In this document: one piece after another, positions 1 to 7,455 of the stretch
How the letters are laid out: each line of letters opens with the position of its first letter
Numbering within the stretch: position 1 is the stretch's first letter
IMG/VR virus record: IMGVR_UViG_3300030118_005656
Location: 7,601 to 57,000 of that record
Source: a virus
DNA length: 49,400 nt
Reading direction: 5' to 3' (one strand)
Made by a program: the position numbers and the translations under genes
Notes under the pieces: model-generated
What the model saw: the letters and a program-made list of their open reading frames with translations, nothing else
Told to the model about the DNA's origin: nothing
The model's database searches: none

Positions 1-86
1 TCAATTAACCTTTCGTTAGAACGTGCCGCGGCATCGTTTTTTGACATGTTGGTTACAAGGGCGTTTTCGATTTCTTTTGATATCAT
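1..86 (-). CDS. Partial paralogue of the adjacent 133-aa protein, cut by window edge
   Basis: The reverse strand from position 86 starts with ATG and encodes nearly the same N-terminus as the complete gene at 229-630 (MISKEIENALVTNMSKNDAA, then RSNERLI). The only differences seen are two adjacent bases near position 25, which change one residue. The gene runs off the left end, so whether it is full-length or a fragment cannot be told. Two 20-bp palindromes and a CAAA repeat lie upstream of its start. It is therefore a tandem duplicate of a small regulated gene; function unknown. Confidence 0.6.
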   Translation of the reverse strand, partial: MISKEIENALVTNMSKNDAAARSNERLI

Positions 87-98
87 CTTATTTCTTCT

Positions 99-130
99 TT
101 TGTTTGTTTGTTTGTTTGTTTGTTTGTTTG
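99..130. repeat. Tetranucleotide tract, eight TTTG (CAAA) units
   Basis: Eight perfect TTTG units lie between the palindrome at 131-150 and the ATG at 84-86 of the partial minus-strand gene. The paralogous tract at 643-662 has five units, so tract length has changed since duplication. Confidence 0.9.
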
Positions 131-150
131 AACCGGGACATGTCCCGATT
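131..150. promoter_or_regulatory. 20-bp palindromic operator-like site 1
   Basis: AACCGGGACATGTCCCGATT is a palindrome with one mismatched pair. It lies directly upstream of the CAAA tract and start of the partial minus-strand gene. The same site recurs at 192-211 and 663-682. Dyads of this size in front of small phage genes are typical repressor-binding sites; the binding protein is not known. Confidence 0.6.
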
Positions 151-191
151 CGGTTTTGATGCTGTTATAAATAGCACCACCTCAACCAGCG

Positions 192-211
192 AACCGGGAC
201 ATGTCCCGATT
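192..211. promoter_or_regulatory. 20-bp palindromic operator-like site 2
   Basis: Same sequence as the site at 131-150, with centres 61 bp apart (about six helical turns). It lies between the stop of the 133-aa gene (229) and the start of its upstream-truncated paralogue. Confidence 0.6.
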
Positions 212-228
212 CGTTGGCTGCCACGGTG

Positions 229-630
229 TTACTTAACGAGTGAAATAATTTCTTCCGCTTGTTCTTCTGTCATACCCTCTTCAACCGCCGCCGTCACGGC
301 TTTTAGAGCAGTCTCAAACTTAGTAACCGGAGTGGGGGGAGGCGTGAGATAACCGCAAACACGATTGAGTGCTTTCTTGGCGGATTCCGCCCTTTTTCCG
401 ACAAACATCGGACCCTTACGGCCATCTTCAACGGTGCAATTGTATTTCCTAGCAACAATAGGACGTATGTCATTCTTGAATACTTTTAAGCGCCTGTCGG
501 AAAGATATTGGTTTTCTCTTAGGTTGAATTCCTTTCGGAGTAAATCAATTAACCTTTCGTTAGAACGTGAAGCGGCATCGTTTTTTGACATGTTGGTTAC
601 AAGGGCGTTTTCGATTTCTTTTGATATCAT
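229..630 (-). CDS. Small protein of unknown function, candidate regulator (133 aa)
   Basis: I do not recognise a family. The protein is charged and mostly helical. Residues 20-60 are rich in Arg, Glu and Leu (NERLIDLLRKEFNLRENQ). A short proline stretch (LTPPPTPVT) separates this from a C-terminal helical tail ending EEQAEEIISLVK. It has a partial tandem paralogue at 1-86, and both copies are preceded by CAAA repeats and a 20-bp palindrome. A role in regulation is inferred only from this context; no helix-turn-helix is clear by eye. Confidence 0.6.
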   Translation of the reverse strand: MISKEIENALVTNMSKNDAASRSNERLIDLLRKEFNLRENQYLSDRRLKVFKNDIRPIVARKYNCTVEDGRKGPMFVGKRAESAKKALNRVCGYLTPPPTPVTKFETALKAVTAAVEEGMTEEQAEEIISLVK

Positions 631-662
631 CTTATTTCTTCTTTTGTTTGTTTGTTTGTTTG
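545..662. repeat. Direct repeat, copy 2
   Basis: This is the second copy of the sequence at 1-130, differing at two adjacent bases (570-571) and in the number of TTTG units. It holds the first 28 or so codons of the complete 133-aa gene and its upstream region. Confidence 0.9.
643..662. repeat. Tetranucleotide tract, five TTTG (CAAA) units
   Basis: Five perfect TTTG units sit directly between the palindrome at 663-682 and the leader of the 133-aa minus-strand gene (start codon 628-630). On the coding strand the tract reads CAAA repeats. Confidence 0.9.
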
Positions 663-682
663 AACCGGGACATGTCCCGGTT
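663..682. promoter_or_regulatory. 20-bp perfect palindrome, operator-like site 3
   Basis: AACCGGGACATGTCCCGGTT is a perfect palindrome about 33 bp upstream of the start of the 133-aa minus-strand gene. Its position and repetition suggest a repressor or autoregulator site. It is followed immediately by the CAAA tract. Confidence 0.65.
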
Positions 683-876
683 AGTTCACCATTCTAACAA
701 TGCGCCATTTTTTCTTCGAGCAACCGCTCATAAATCACCGGACCTTGAACCTTGATCCATGGATCAGGATGCAGGACGCCACGGGTGGGGGGCCACCTTT
801 GTCGCGTCGTCGCGCTACTACAATACACCCTCTGTGAAAAAATTTGACAGATCCCATCCGGTCATTATTGTTCCGT
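683..876. other. Intergenic control region with small dyads
   Basis: This lies between the divergent genes at 630 (minus) and 877 (plus). It holds a perfect 14-bp palindrome TGATCCATGGATCA at 753-766 and a GC-rich hairpin (GGTGG, loop gggg, CCACC) at 784-797. A TTGACA-like hexamer at 844-849 has no convincing -10 partner at proper spacing. No gene is visible. Confidence 0.4.
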
Positions 877-1128
877 ATGTCCACGAAAGAAAAACCAAAG
901 GAATCGTATTACGAGCGCAATCGTAGACAGCGTCTGGCCTACCAGAAAGCCTACTACTGGAAAAACAAAGAGGGGATCAAGGAAAAGAGAAAAAACAAAG
1001 AAAAAAATGACCCCGAAGAAATCCAAAGAAAAAGAGAATACGCAGCAGCATATTACAGAAAGAATAGAGAGCGTATTTTCAAAAAACGAGCGGAAACGAA
1101 GAGAAGGCGGTTAGCCAACCAAAAATGA
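877..1128 (+). CDS. Small, highly basic helical-repeat protein (83 aa)
   Basis: The ATG at 877 is preferred over an upstream TTG at 844. The protein is extremely rich in Lys, Arg, Glu and Tyr. It contains two degenerate copies of a Y-x-K-x-Y-Y-x-K-N-[KR]-E-x-I motif (about residues 20-36 and 55-70), the kind of basic amphipathic helix repeat seen in small uncharacterised phage and giant-virus proteins. Nucleic-acid binding is plausible from charge alone. It precedes the dyad element at 1175-1301. Function unknown. Confidence 0.55.
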   Translation: MSTKEKPKESYYERNRRQRLAYQKAYYWKNKEGIKEKRKNKEKNDPEEIQRKREYAAAYYRKNRERIFKKRAETKRRRLANQK

Positions 1129-1174
1129 GCGGTAAAGGCGATCTGATAGCATAAAAGAGAGCCATCCGGTCATG

Positions 1175-1301
1175 TTATAATTTTCACAAAAACTGATATA
1201 ATACACCACCCCCTTTTTAAACCTTGTGCGAAAGTATGGTTACCCTGTTTATATAAACAGGGAAACCAGTATATAATAAAGACTTTTTAATAGGGGGGTT
1301 C
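1175..1301. repeat. 127-bp dyad element A, inverted copy of 28528-28655
   Basis: The sequence from TTATAATTTT to the G-rich end near 1300 closely matches the reverse complement of 28528-28655. Its core at 1238-1267 is a 30-bp palindrome with one mismatch (GGTTACCCTGTTTAT and its reverse complement). AT-rich, TATAAT-like hexamers lie on both sides, for example at 1272-1277. It lies between the basic protein gene and the NUMOD4-like gene and contains no ORF. Likely a regulatory or replication/packaging element. Confidence 0.75.
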
Positions 1302-1316
1302 GGAAATCTAAACTTT

Positions 1317-1793
1317 ATGAGTAAAAAGTCAGAAAACACCCTAGTAGCCGTAAAAGGCTTACCGCACTACCTGATTACCCCTGACGACTACGTGTATTCT
1401 AAGTTGTCGTCTAGAAAGATAAAGAGACGATGGTATAACCAAAAGTGGCATTCTCCTATACGCTACAATGGCAAAACATATGTCGTAGGACACGACGACC
1501 TGATTTCGCCTCTTTTCGATGTGGAGAAGCTCGAACAGGCTCCTGTAGACCCACGGAGCTACACGGAGGTCAGAGAGATTCCCGGATACCCTTCTTATGG
1601 TATGACTAAAGAGGGCGTAGCGTGGCGTATGAAGCCTTACAAAGGCAACCGAAGAGGTAGAAAGACACCTTTTCAATTGAAGGAGAGAATGCACCACGGC
1701 AGCATCTACTACAAACTGACTGATGAGGAAGGCAAAACGAGCATCAAAAGGGCGGTTCGTATCCTCAAAGAAACGTGGGGAGACCAGTCTTAA
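1317..1793 (+). CDS. NUMOD4-like DNA-binding protein without nuclease domain (158 aa)
   Basis: Residues around 83-105 read REIPGYPSYGMTKEGVAWRM, resembling the NUMOD4 motif (I-x-GYPxYxVSxxGxVxS) that accompanies HNH homing endonucleases. A weaker copy near residues 13-35 (VKGLPHYLITPDDYVYSKL) suggests two tandem modules. No HNH or GIY-YIG catalytic motif is visible, so it may be a nuclease-derived DNA-binding protein or regulator. It sits just downstream of dyad element A, the obvious candidate target, and just upstream of the structural operon. Family assignment is by motif only. Confidence 0.55.
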   Translation: MSKKSENTLVAVKGLPHYLITPDDYVYSKLSSRKIKRRWYNQKWHSPIRYNGKTYVVGHDDLISPLFDVEKLEQAPVDPRSYTEVREIPGYPSYGMTKEGVAWRMKPYKGNRRGRKTPFQLKERMHHGSIYYKLTDEEGKTSIKRAVRILKETWGDQS

Positions 1794-1817
1794 ATTTTTG
1801 ACAATACCAAAAATTTA
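1791..1817. promoter_or_regulatory. AT-rich inverted repeat before the portal gene
   Basis: TAAATTTTTG (1791-1800) and CAAAAATTTA (1808-1817) form a perfect 10-bp inverted repeat around a 7-nt loop. It overlaps the stop codon of the 158-aa gene and precedes the portal start by 14 nt. It could be a weak terminator/processing hairpin or a protein-binding dyad. Confidence 0.45.
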
Positions 1818-1831
1818 AACTACGGTCCATA

Positions 1832-4072
1832 ATGCTAAATAAAAAGCCTACTGGGGTGGACGCGCTGGATTTAGAAAATCTAGACGACAAAGGTAAGCCC
1901 GTCGAAACCCGCCTCCGGGATGTTAAGAGTGCGTTGTCTATCTACGCTACCTTGAGGAAGGCTGACGAGAAGTCAGCAGTCAATCGTGCCCGAATCGACG
2001 CGATGTTTGACGGAGCTTCTCCGTATAATGACGACAAATTACGGGCGAGCGGTCAGTCCCTCAAAACCAATTTAAACTTCGGGGAAGCACAGCGGTTCCT
2101 AGACATCTCACTCTCAGCTTATGTTGACTTGTATTCTAGTTTAGAAACTCTTGTAGAGGTCAGCGGAACTCTAGGCGAGGCTGCCGAAGTCCAAGAAATG
2201 GAGAGTATCGTGGCTGAAGAGTTGACTCACATGATGAGGTCTTGGCCCGAGTTCCACAGTAGCTATCTGAGACTATGCACAACTTTCATTAAGCACGGTG
2301 TTGGCGTTGCCTATTTCGACTCACCCGAAGATTGGAGATTTCGTGTAGGAGGGTTTACAGACCTCCTTATCCCACGCCAGACCCCATCATCCGAAGATGC
2401 CGTGGACGTTGCTGTTGGTCGCAGGGACTACCTAGTTCACGAGTTATATCACTTTATTAAAAACGAAAAGGCCGCTAAAGCCGTCGGTTGGAATGTGGAC
2501 GAAGTTAAACGAGTGATCAAAACTAACACGAAGACTACAGGCCGGGGCCACATGGAGAGTGGCTCAATGTATACCGATTATGAGGCGATTCAGTCTGAAC
2601 TTAAAAACAACGACCTCTACACAGGTATCCAGAATCCAAAAGTACCCGTTCTCCATTTTTGGGTCCGCGAGATGGATGGGACAGTCAGCCACTACATTTG
2701 TGCGGAGGATAGTCCTAAAGATTTCTTATACAAAAAGATTAGTAGGTTCGGTTCCCCCGAGCAAGCATACGTTATGTTCACCTACGGCGTAGGTAGCAAT
2801 GGCACATATCACAGTATTCGGGGTCTTGGACAGAGAATCTTTTCTCACATTCAGACTTCTAATCGCTTGCGCTGTCAGCTAGTAGATGGAGCCATGCTCG
2901 GGTCTGCTGTGATGATTCAGCCCGAAAGCCAAAGAGCTTTAGACGAATTACAGTTCACTTACTACGGAGCCTACGCCATCCTGAGTCCCGGCGTTAACAT
3001 CGTAGAGAAAGCCATCCCAAATCTTGGTAATGCCGTTGTTCCAGCCCTTAATGATCTCACGGCACAGTTACAACAAAATACAGATACCGTTTCCACTTAT
3101 GGTCCGGGCCAGAGTTCACCATACAGGAATCAGATGCAGATCGCTTCTGATATTGATATTAATACACGGATCTCTGGTGCTTCGTTGAACTTGTTCTATT
3201 CTTCTTGGACCCGACTTATGCGCGAGATTGTTCGCCGAGTTACCACGAGCAAGAAAAGTGACCCTGCTGTTAAAGAATTTTTCCGCCGATGCACTGAGCG
3301 CGGCGTTGACGAAAAGTTTGTCCGAAGCCTCGACCTTACCAAGACACGAGCAGTCCGCTCTGTAGGTAACGGGTCTAAGGCGGGACGACTCGTCGCACTC
3401 CGCGAACTCCAAGGAATGTATGGGCGACTCGACGAAGTAGGTCGCCGTAACCTTGACCGAGACGTTATTTCTTCAAGTGTAGGGCACGAGATTGCTAACC
3501 GCTACCTCCCTGCAACCACTGAACCAAGAACTACTGTTGATAACAAGATCGCGTTTCTTGAAAACCAGCAGCTTAATCAAGGATCGCCCGTCCCCGTCTT
3601 GTCTACTGAGATGCATGGAACCCACTTGCAGACTCACGTTCCAGCCCTCGCTCAGTTGATTGAGGCTCTTAACACAGGTCAGGCTGACCCGATGCAAGCG
3701 ATTAACACCCTACAGGCTTTCTATCGGCACATATCAGAAACGCTCCAGTTTGCTGCCGCCGACTCGTCTCTGGAGGCTGACGTCGCATCTGCTAATCAGG
3801 TGATGCAATATGCCGAAGAGGCTATTAACAATACAATGAAGTCGATTCAGAAGCAGCAGAGGGACGCCGCCCAACAGGAGGGAGGGGCGCAAGAAGGTTC
3901 TCAAGAGCTATCTCCCGGCCAGATGAAGATGCAGCAAGCACAGATCCAGATGCAGATTGCTCAGATGAAAGCCGAGCAAGAGATGGAATTAAAGCAGAAA
4001 AAGTTTGACCAAGAGCAAGCTATGCGCGATGCAGAGGCAGCCCTGAAGTTCAGGGAAGAAAATCCTATCTAA
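1832..4072 (+). CDS. Portal protein (head-tail connector)
   Basis: The portal forms the dodecameric ring through which DNA enters and leaves the capsid. At 746 aa this one is long. The N-terminal half has a conserved-looking region MFDGASPYNDDKLRASGQSL followed by KTNLNFGEAQ (about residues 55-85), typical of portals of T7-like and related podoviruses. The C-terminal 100 residues are a Gln/Met/Glu-rich coiled coil (MQQAQIQMQIAQMKAEQE), as in long podoviral portals. It is the first gene of the head operon, followed 3 nt later by a 100-aa gene and then the scaffold. No Shine-Dalgarno sequence precedes its ATG. Confidence 0.8.
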   Translation: MLNKKPTGVDALDLENLDDKGKPVETRLRDVKSALSIYATLRKADEKSAVNRARIDAMFDGASPYNDDKLRASGQSLKTNLNFGEAQRFLDISLSAYVDLYSSLETLVEVSGTLGEAAEVQEMESIVAEELTHMMRSWPEFHSSYLRLCTTFIKHGVGVAYFDSPEDWRFRVGGFTDLLIPRQTPSSEDAVDVAVGRRDYLVHELYHFIKNEKAAKAVGWNVDEVKRVIKTNTKTTGRGHMESGSMYTDYEAIQSELKNNDLYTGIQNPKVPVLHFWVREMDGTVSHYICAEDSPKDFLYKKISRFGSPEQAYVMFTYGVGSNGTYHSIRGLGQRIFSHIQTSNRLRCQLVDGAMLGSAVMIQPESQRALDELQFTYYGAYAILSPGVNIVEKAIPNLGNAVVPALNDLTAQLQQNTDTVSTYGPGQSSPYRNQMQIASDIDINTRISGASLNLFYSSWTRLMREIVRRVTTSKKSDPAVKEFFRRCTERGVDEKFVRSLDLTKTRAVRSVGNGSKAGRLVALRELQGMYGRLDEVGRRNLDRDVISSSVGHEIANRYLPATTEPRTTVDNKIAFLENQQLNQGSPVPVLSTEMHGTHLQTHVPALAQLIEALNTGQADPMQAINTLQAFYRHISETLQFAAADSSLEADVASANQVMQYAEEAINNTMKSIQKQQRDAAQQEGGAQEGSQELSPGQMKMQQAQIQMQIAQMKAEQEMELKQKKFDQEQAMRDAEAALKFREENPI

Positions 4073-4075
4073 TCT

Positions 4076-4378
4076 ATGTCTAAAAACAAGAAAACGCTCC
4101 CAGTCGATCTGGATGCGTGGTTCAATGATATTTCCTCTGTAGAAGAGTTACGAAAGATCGTAAACTCCGATACTTTTTTGAAAGCTGCCGCCACTCTGAA
4201 AGAAGCGGCTGGGCCAAATTTTTCCAGCCTTGCTCAAGCCCCCGAGCAAAATGCTTTGCGAATGGCTTGGTATGCAGGTTATAGAGATGCTTTTACTGAC
4301 TTAGTTAAGATGACTAAGTTCCCTGTTAGTAAAACCAACGCCCCTGAAGAGTGGGATCATGTAACCTTAAATAACTGA
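4076..4378 (+). CDS. Small protein between portal and scaffold (100 aa)
   Basis: Unrecognised protein lying 3 nt after the portal and 1 nt before the scaffold gene. The C-terminal half carries NALRMAWYAGYRDAFTDLVKM, an aromatic amphipathic helix of a type often found in small proteins encoded between portal and scaffold in podovirus-like genomes. The tight spacing implies co-transcription and perhaps translational coupling. A head-assembly role is inferred from position only. Confidence 0.6.
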   Translation: MSKNKKTLPVDLDAWFNDISSVEELRKIVNSDTFLKAAATLKEAAGPNFSSLAQAPEQNALRMAWYAGYRDAFTDLVKMTKFPVSKTNAPEEWDHVTLNN

Positions 4379-4379
4379 T

Positions 4380-5570
4380 ATGAGCGAGCAAGAAGCAGTA
4401 GCCGAGCCTGTGGTTGAAGAAATCCCAGCCGTGGAGCAACTACCAGAAGAAACACCCATCGAAAATAGTTTCGAGGATGCGATTGATCGAGCTATGGATA
4501 GCTTGGACAACAATATCAACGGCGAAGCGCAACAACCCGAGCCTGAAGCCGCGGCAATAGAAGAGGGGAACGAAGAGTCCCCTGATTCCTATGACGAACC
4601 ACTCCCCGGAGATGACCTCGACGCGGAACTTACCGATTGGACACCCAAGGCTGCAAAACGGTTCAAACAACTCAAGGAAGAGCGGAAACAATACCGCTCT
4701 GAGTTAGATGACCTTCGCCAGAAGACCAGCCACTACGAGACCAAGATTCGAGAGTTGAGCGGTGGTGAAGATTCAATCGAGGCTCTCCAAGAGCGAATTA
4801 ACGAATATGAGAATGATCGTATGATCAATAATCTTGAGAAGTCTCAGGTTTATCAGGAAGTCATTGATATCCCCTTACGAGACACCGTGGCCGCTATCGA
4901 GGCTCTTGCTAATCAGTATAACCTAGACGCCGATGAGATCATAGAACTTGTTTCAGAGGAGAACGTAGATGAACCACCCGAGACTAACCCTGATGGGAGC
5001 CGGTACGTCACAAAGGACGAACGATTAGAGTCCCTTCTTGCTACGGCCCCACTTCGCGTTCAGGCTGAGATGCTAAATCAAATCAAGTATGTTGATGAGA
5101 TCTTTGACCGCCAAGGGGAACTATTTCAGAATGCAGAAGAAGCCCTCAAAGAAGCGGAACTTGTTGAAGAGGAGCGGAAAAATCAAGAAGCCTTTCGGAG
5201 GTCGCAAGAGCGTTCTGCTGTGACTAAGAATGTGTTGGGGCGAATTCAAGAGAAGATCCCCTTCATCAAGAACATGGACGGGGTAGACATGGAAGCCCTT
5301 ACTGAGGAAGTAGCCTCTGTTGACCCAATGGATACTCACTTGGTGGACCAGCAATACGCTTTTGCTGTGTCAAAGCTGTTCCCCTCCGTGATCCGTGAAT
5401 ACTTGTCCCTGCAACGTGAACTAGAGACCGTGACCGACCGACTCAGTGAATATGAGGACGCAGAGCCGGGATCAGGGTCCACGGTTCGGGGTTCAATGCC
5501 CAGCAGCAACCCCTCGTCGAAGGGTGAAGGCGGGTTCCTTGATCGGGTCAATGCAGCACTTGGTGGGTAG
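4380..5570 (+). CDS. Capsid scaffolding protein
   Basis: A 396-aa, strongly acidic protein (many Glu/Asp in residues 1-85) with a long central coiled coil (about 90-130, KAAKRFKQLKEERKQYRSEL) and further helical stretches at 255-290. It ends in a Ser/Gly-rich, then basic tail (SSNPSSKGEGGFLDRVNAALGG). Acidic, helical proteins encoded between portal and major capsid are the scaffolds that guide procapsid assembly, and the C-terminal helix usually contacts the coat protein. Assignment rests on composition and gene order. A terminator follows 51 nt after the stop. Confidence 0.75.
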   Translation: MSEQEAVAEPVVEEIPAVEQLPEETPIENSFEDAIDRAMDSLDNNINGEAQQPEPEAAAIEEGNEESPDSYDEPLPGDDLDAELTDWTPKAAKRFKQLKEERKQYRSELDDLRQKTSHYETKIRELSGGEDSIEALQERINEYENDRMINNLEKSQVYQEVIDIPLRDTVAAIEALANQYNLDADEIIELVSEENVDEPPETNPDGSRYVTKDERLESLLATAPLRVQAEMLNQIKYVDEIFDRQGELFQNAEEALKEAELVEEERKNQEAFRRSQERSAVTKNVLGRIQEKIPFIKNMDGVDMEALTEEVASVDPMDTHLVDQQYAFAVSKLFPSVIREYLSLQRELETVTDRLSEYEDAEPGSGSTVRGSMPSSNPSSKGEGGFLDRVNAALGG

Positions 5571-5621
5571 TATTTTTCATGCGCCGAGTCCGACTTAAGG
5601 ATTCGCTACCCCAAACCAAAG

Positions 5622-5660
5622 ATACCCTCTAGGGCTAAAGTCTTAGGGGGTATTTTTTTT
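5622..5660 (+). terminator. Rho-independent terminator after scaffold gene
   Basis: ATACCCTCTA pairs with TTAGGGGGTAT (one mismatch), leaving a loop of about 11 nt, followed by eight T residues. It separates the portal-scaffold transcript from the major capsid gene. Confidence 0.85.
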
Positions 5661-5879
5661 ATTGACTCTTGTCTTAATTAATGTTTTAGTGTTTAAAATC
5701 GAGATAGATTGTCAGGTTGCTCTAGCCATAAAATAGTTCTATTGACTTACTAACTCTAAAACTCGTCGAAGACTTTACGGTTGCTCTAGCCTTACAAATA
5801 GTTCTAAAGCGGTCAAAGACGGTCCTAGTCTGCTAATGTACTATTCATTAGCACATCTAAACCACAACCCCGTTTTATC
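5661..5879 (+). promoter_or_regulatory. Capsid-gene leader with tandem repeats and hairpin
   Basis: No ORF is present. Two copies of a 27-bp motif beginning GGTTGCTCTAGCC and ending TAGTTCTA lie at 5715-5741 and 5779-5805 (centres 64 bp apart). TTGACT hexamers occur at 5662-5667 and 5742-5747, without strong -10 boxes at ideal spacing. A 7-bp hairpin GCTAATG/CATTAGC (5832-5852) lies in the presumed 5' leader, 27 nt before the capsid ATG. Together this looks like a dedicated, possibly activator-controlled promoter region with a stabilised leader. Confidence 0.55.
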
Positions 5880-7175
5880 ATGTCAACATTTGACTTAGGT
5901 TCCGCAGGAACCACTGCAATTAATACGATTCTGGCTGAAGAAGCCAACCGAATCAACCAAGACGTATACACCCGGACTGTCCACACTTCTGCGTGGATGG
6001 ATCTGATGAAGCAAACTGCCTTCCCGGATGGGATGGGTTATCAACTCAGCACCCTCGTGTATGATCGGGCTATCCCGACTACCGACTCTGCTGGTGATAC
6101 TGCTGGTGTTAACTGGTCTGCACTCGGAACTCTGAATGCATCCGCCAACTCTTTCGACACCTCTGACCTCGGACAGCCCCTCAAGGACGCTGCTGATGAT
6201 GTTCAGGGTGGTCGCGGAACAGGCGCTGCTGACAACCGTTCGTTTGTTCAGTTCTCCAAGCAACTCAAGAAATACAACATCGACCGAGCAGTAATCGAGT
6301 CCCCACGCATCTCGCTGGAAGACCTTCGCTTCGCCGCTCACCGTCAGGAACAGCTTCGTGCCATCATGGACAACATGGCTGAGTCTACCCGATACACTTG
6401 GGAGAATCGCTACCGTGATGAGTTCTCGAAAGTATCTGACAGCTACATCGGTGCTGTTGCTTCTGGAACTGCTATTCAGTCCGGTTTTGAAGGCACTGAA
6501 CTAGCTGGTACTGTCGATCTCGGCACTGCTGGTTCCTTCACCGTCCCAACGAGCAACATCTCCAACGCTCTCCTCGACAAGTCTTACTTCAACCTCGTCC
6601 GCAAGGGTGCAGGTAGCGAGGCTTATGGTCGTGAGAACGGTCGCCCCGTGTTTGGCCTTGTTCTTAGTTCTGAGGCTTCCTACCAGCTTCAGACCGAAGC
6701 AGGTTTCCGCGACGATGTTCGTTACAACAACAGCAAGGTCAGTGATCTCATCGCTCCTCTCGGTGTTGAGAAATCATTCCGTGGTTTCTATCACCTTGTC
6801 GATGATCTCGCTCCTCGCTTCACTCTGGCGAATACGGATCAGATTACCCGAGTTCTCCCTTACGCGGTTTCCAGTGGTGTGACCACTCCAAACAGTGCTT
6901 ACGAGACTGCTGAATACGAAGCAGCTTTCGTGATTCACCCACACGTTTGCGAGTCTCAGATCCCGAATCCGTTCAGCGGAGCGCAAGGTATCTCCTTCGA
7001 TCCTGTTAGCTACCGTGGTGACTTCAAGTGGACGAACATCCCTAACGAGGTTACTAACCCAGACGGAACTATTGGTTTCTTCCGTGGCGTTCTCGCCAGT
7101 GCGACCAAGCCAATCAAGACTGATCTCGGTTTTGTCATTCTGTTCAAGCGGACCTCCACAACTCCCGCTGCGTAA
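5880..7175 (+). CDS. Major capsid protein
   Basis: A 431-aa protein placed directly after the scaffold with its own terminator-bounded unit. It lacks signal or membrane segments and has a codon choice dominated by C-ending codons unlike its neighbours, consistent with very high expression. The N-terminal helix (INTILAEEANRINQDVYTRT) and the middle region KQLKKYNIDRAVIESPRISLEDLRFA are typical of HK97-fold coat proteins of podo- and siphoviruses. A strong hairpin follows 15 nt after the stop. Assignment is by order, size and expression signals; no similarity search was possible. Confidence 0.8.
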   Translation: MSTFDLGSAGTTAINTILAEEANRINQDVYTRTVHTSAWMDLMKQTAFPDGMGYQLSTLVYDRAIPTTDSAGDTAGVNWSALGTLNASANSFDTSDLGQPLKDAADDVQGGRGTGAADNRSFVQFSKQLKKYNIDRAVIESPRISLEDLRFAAHRQEQLRAIMDNMAESTRYTWENRYRDEFSKVSDSYIGAVASGTAIQSGFEGTELAGTVDLGTAGSFTVPTSNISNALLDKSYFNLVRKGAGSEAYGRENGRPVFGLVLSSEASYQLQTEAGFRDDVRYNNSKVSDLIAPLGVEKSFRGFYHLVDDLAPRFTLANTDQITRVLPYAVSSGVTTPNSAYETAEYEAAFVIHPHVCESQIPNPFSGAQGISFDPVSYRGDFKWTNIPNEVTNPDGTIGFFRGVLASATKPIKTDLGFVILFKRTSTTPAA

Positions 7176-7190
7176 TAACCCACTTAGTTT

Positions 7191-7217
7191 GAGAGGGGTG
7201 GTAACTCCACCCCTCTC
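7191..7217 (+). terminator. Hairpin after capsid gene (partial terminator/attenuator)
   Basis: GAGAGGGGTGG (7191-7201) and CCACCCCTCTC (7207-7217) form a perfect 11-bp stem with loop TAACT. Only a weak T-tract follows (TTGCTAAG), so it probably reduces rather than stops transcription into the following head genes. Confidence 0.7.
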
Positions 7218-7244
7218 TTGCTAAGGACAACAAAGAAGGATATC

Positions 7245-7433
7245 ATGCCTACTCTAGACGACGCACCAACCATCGAAACCCTCGCGGGTGACGACCTCAC
7301 ATCTTCTGACGTTTCAGATGCCGTAAAAATTGCACGAGCAGACCTCGTTCAAGTTTTTGATGTCTCTGAACAGAAGGTTAAGACTATCTCTGTCCAAGAG
7401 CTTGGAGAAGCCCTTGGTGTAACATTCAGCTAA
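7245..7433 (+). CDS. Small acidic protein downstream of capsid (62 aa)
   Basis: Unrecognised. The ATG at 7245 is chosen because AAGGAT lies about 6 nt upstream, one of the few Shine-Dalgarno-like sites in the window; an in-frame TTG at 7218 falls at the base of the capsid hairpin. The protein is acidic with a short C-terminal helix (SVQELGEALGV). A minor head or neck role is possible from position. Confidence 0.55.
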   Translation: MPTLDDAPTIETLAGDDLTSSDVSDAVKIARADLVQVFDVSEQKVKTISVQELGEALGVTFS

Positions 7434-7455
7434 ATCTTTATGGGTAGCCTCTGAT

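Larger units (their letters stand above)
1..130. repeat. Direct repeat, copy 1 (gene start plus upstream region)
   Basis: About 100 bp are almost identical to 545-642, followed by the same TTTG tetranucleotide tract (8 units here, 5 in the other copy) and the same palindrome. The repeat covers the 5' end and control region of a minus-strand gene. Copy 1 begins at the window edge, so its true extent is unknown. Confidence 0.9.

Noticed and set aside
23-697. Three plus-strand ORFs (23-352, 365-697, 567-755) over the duplicated region
   Set aside because: They read through the antisense strand of the 133-aa gene and through TTTG repeats (giving FVCLFVCL), with no start signals; they are shadows.
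844-866. TTGACA plus following sequence as a promoter for the 83-aa gene
   Set aside because: No acceptable -10 box at 16-18 bp, and a start point would fall at or inside the gene.
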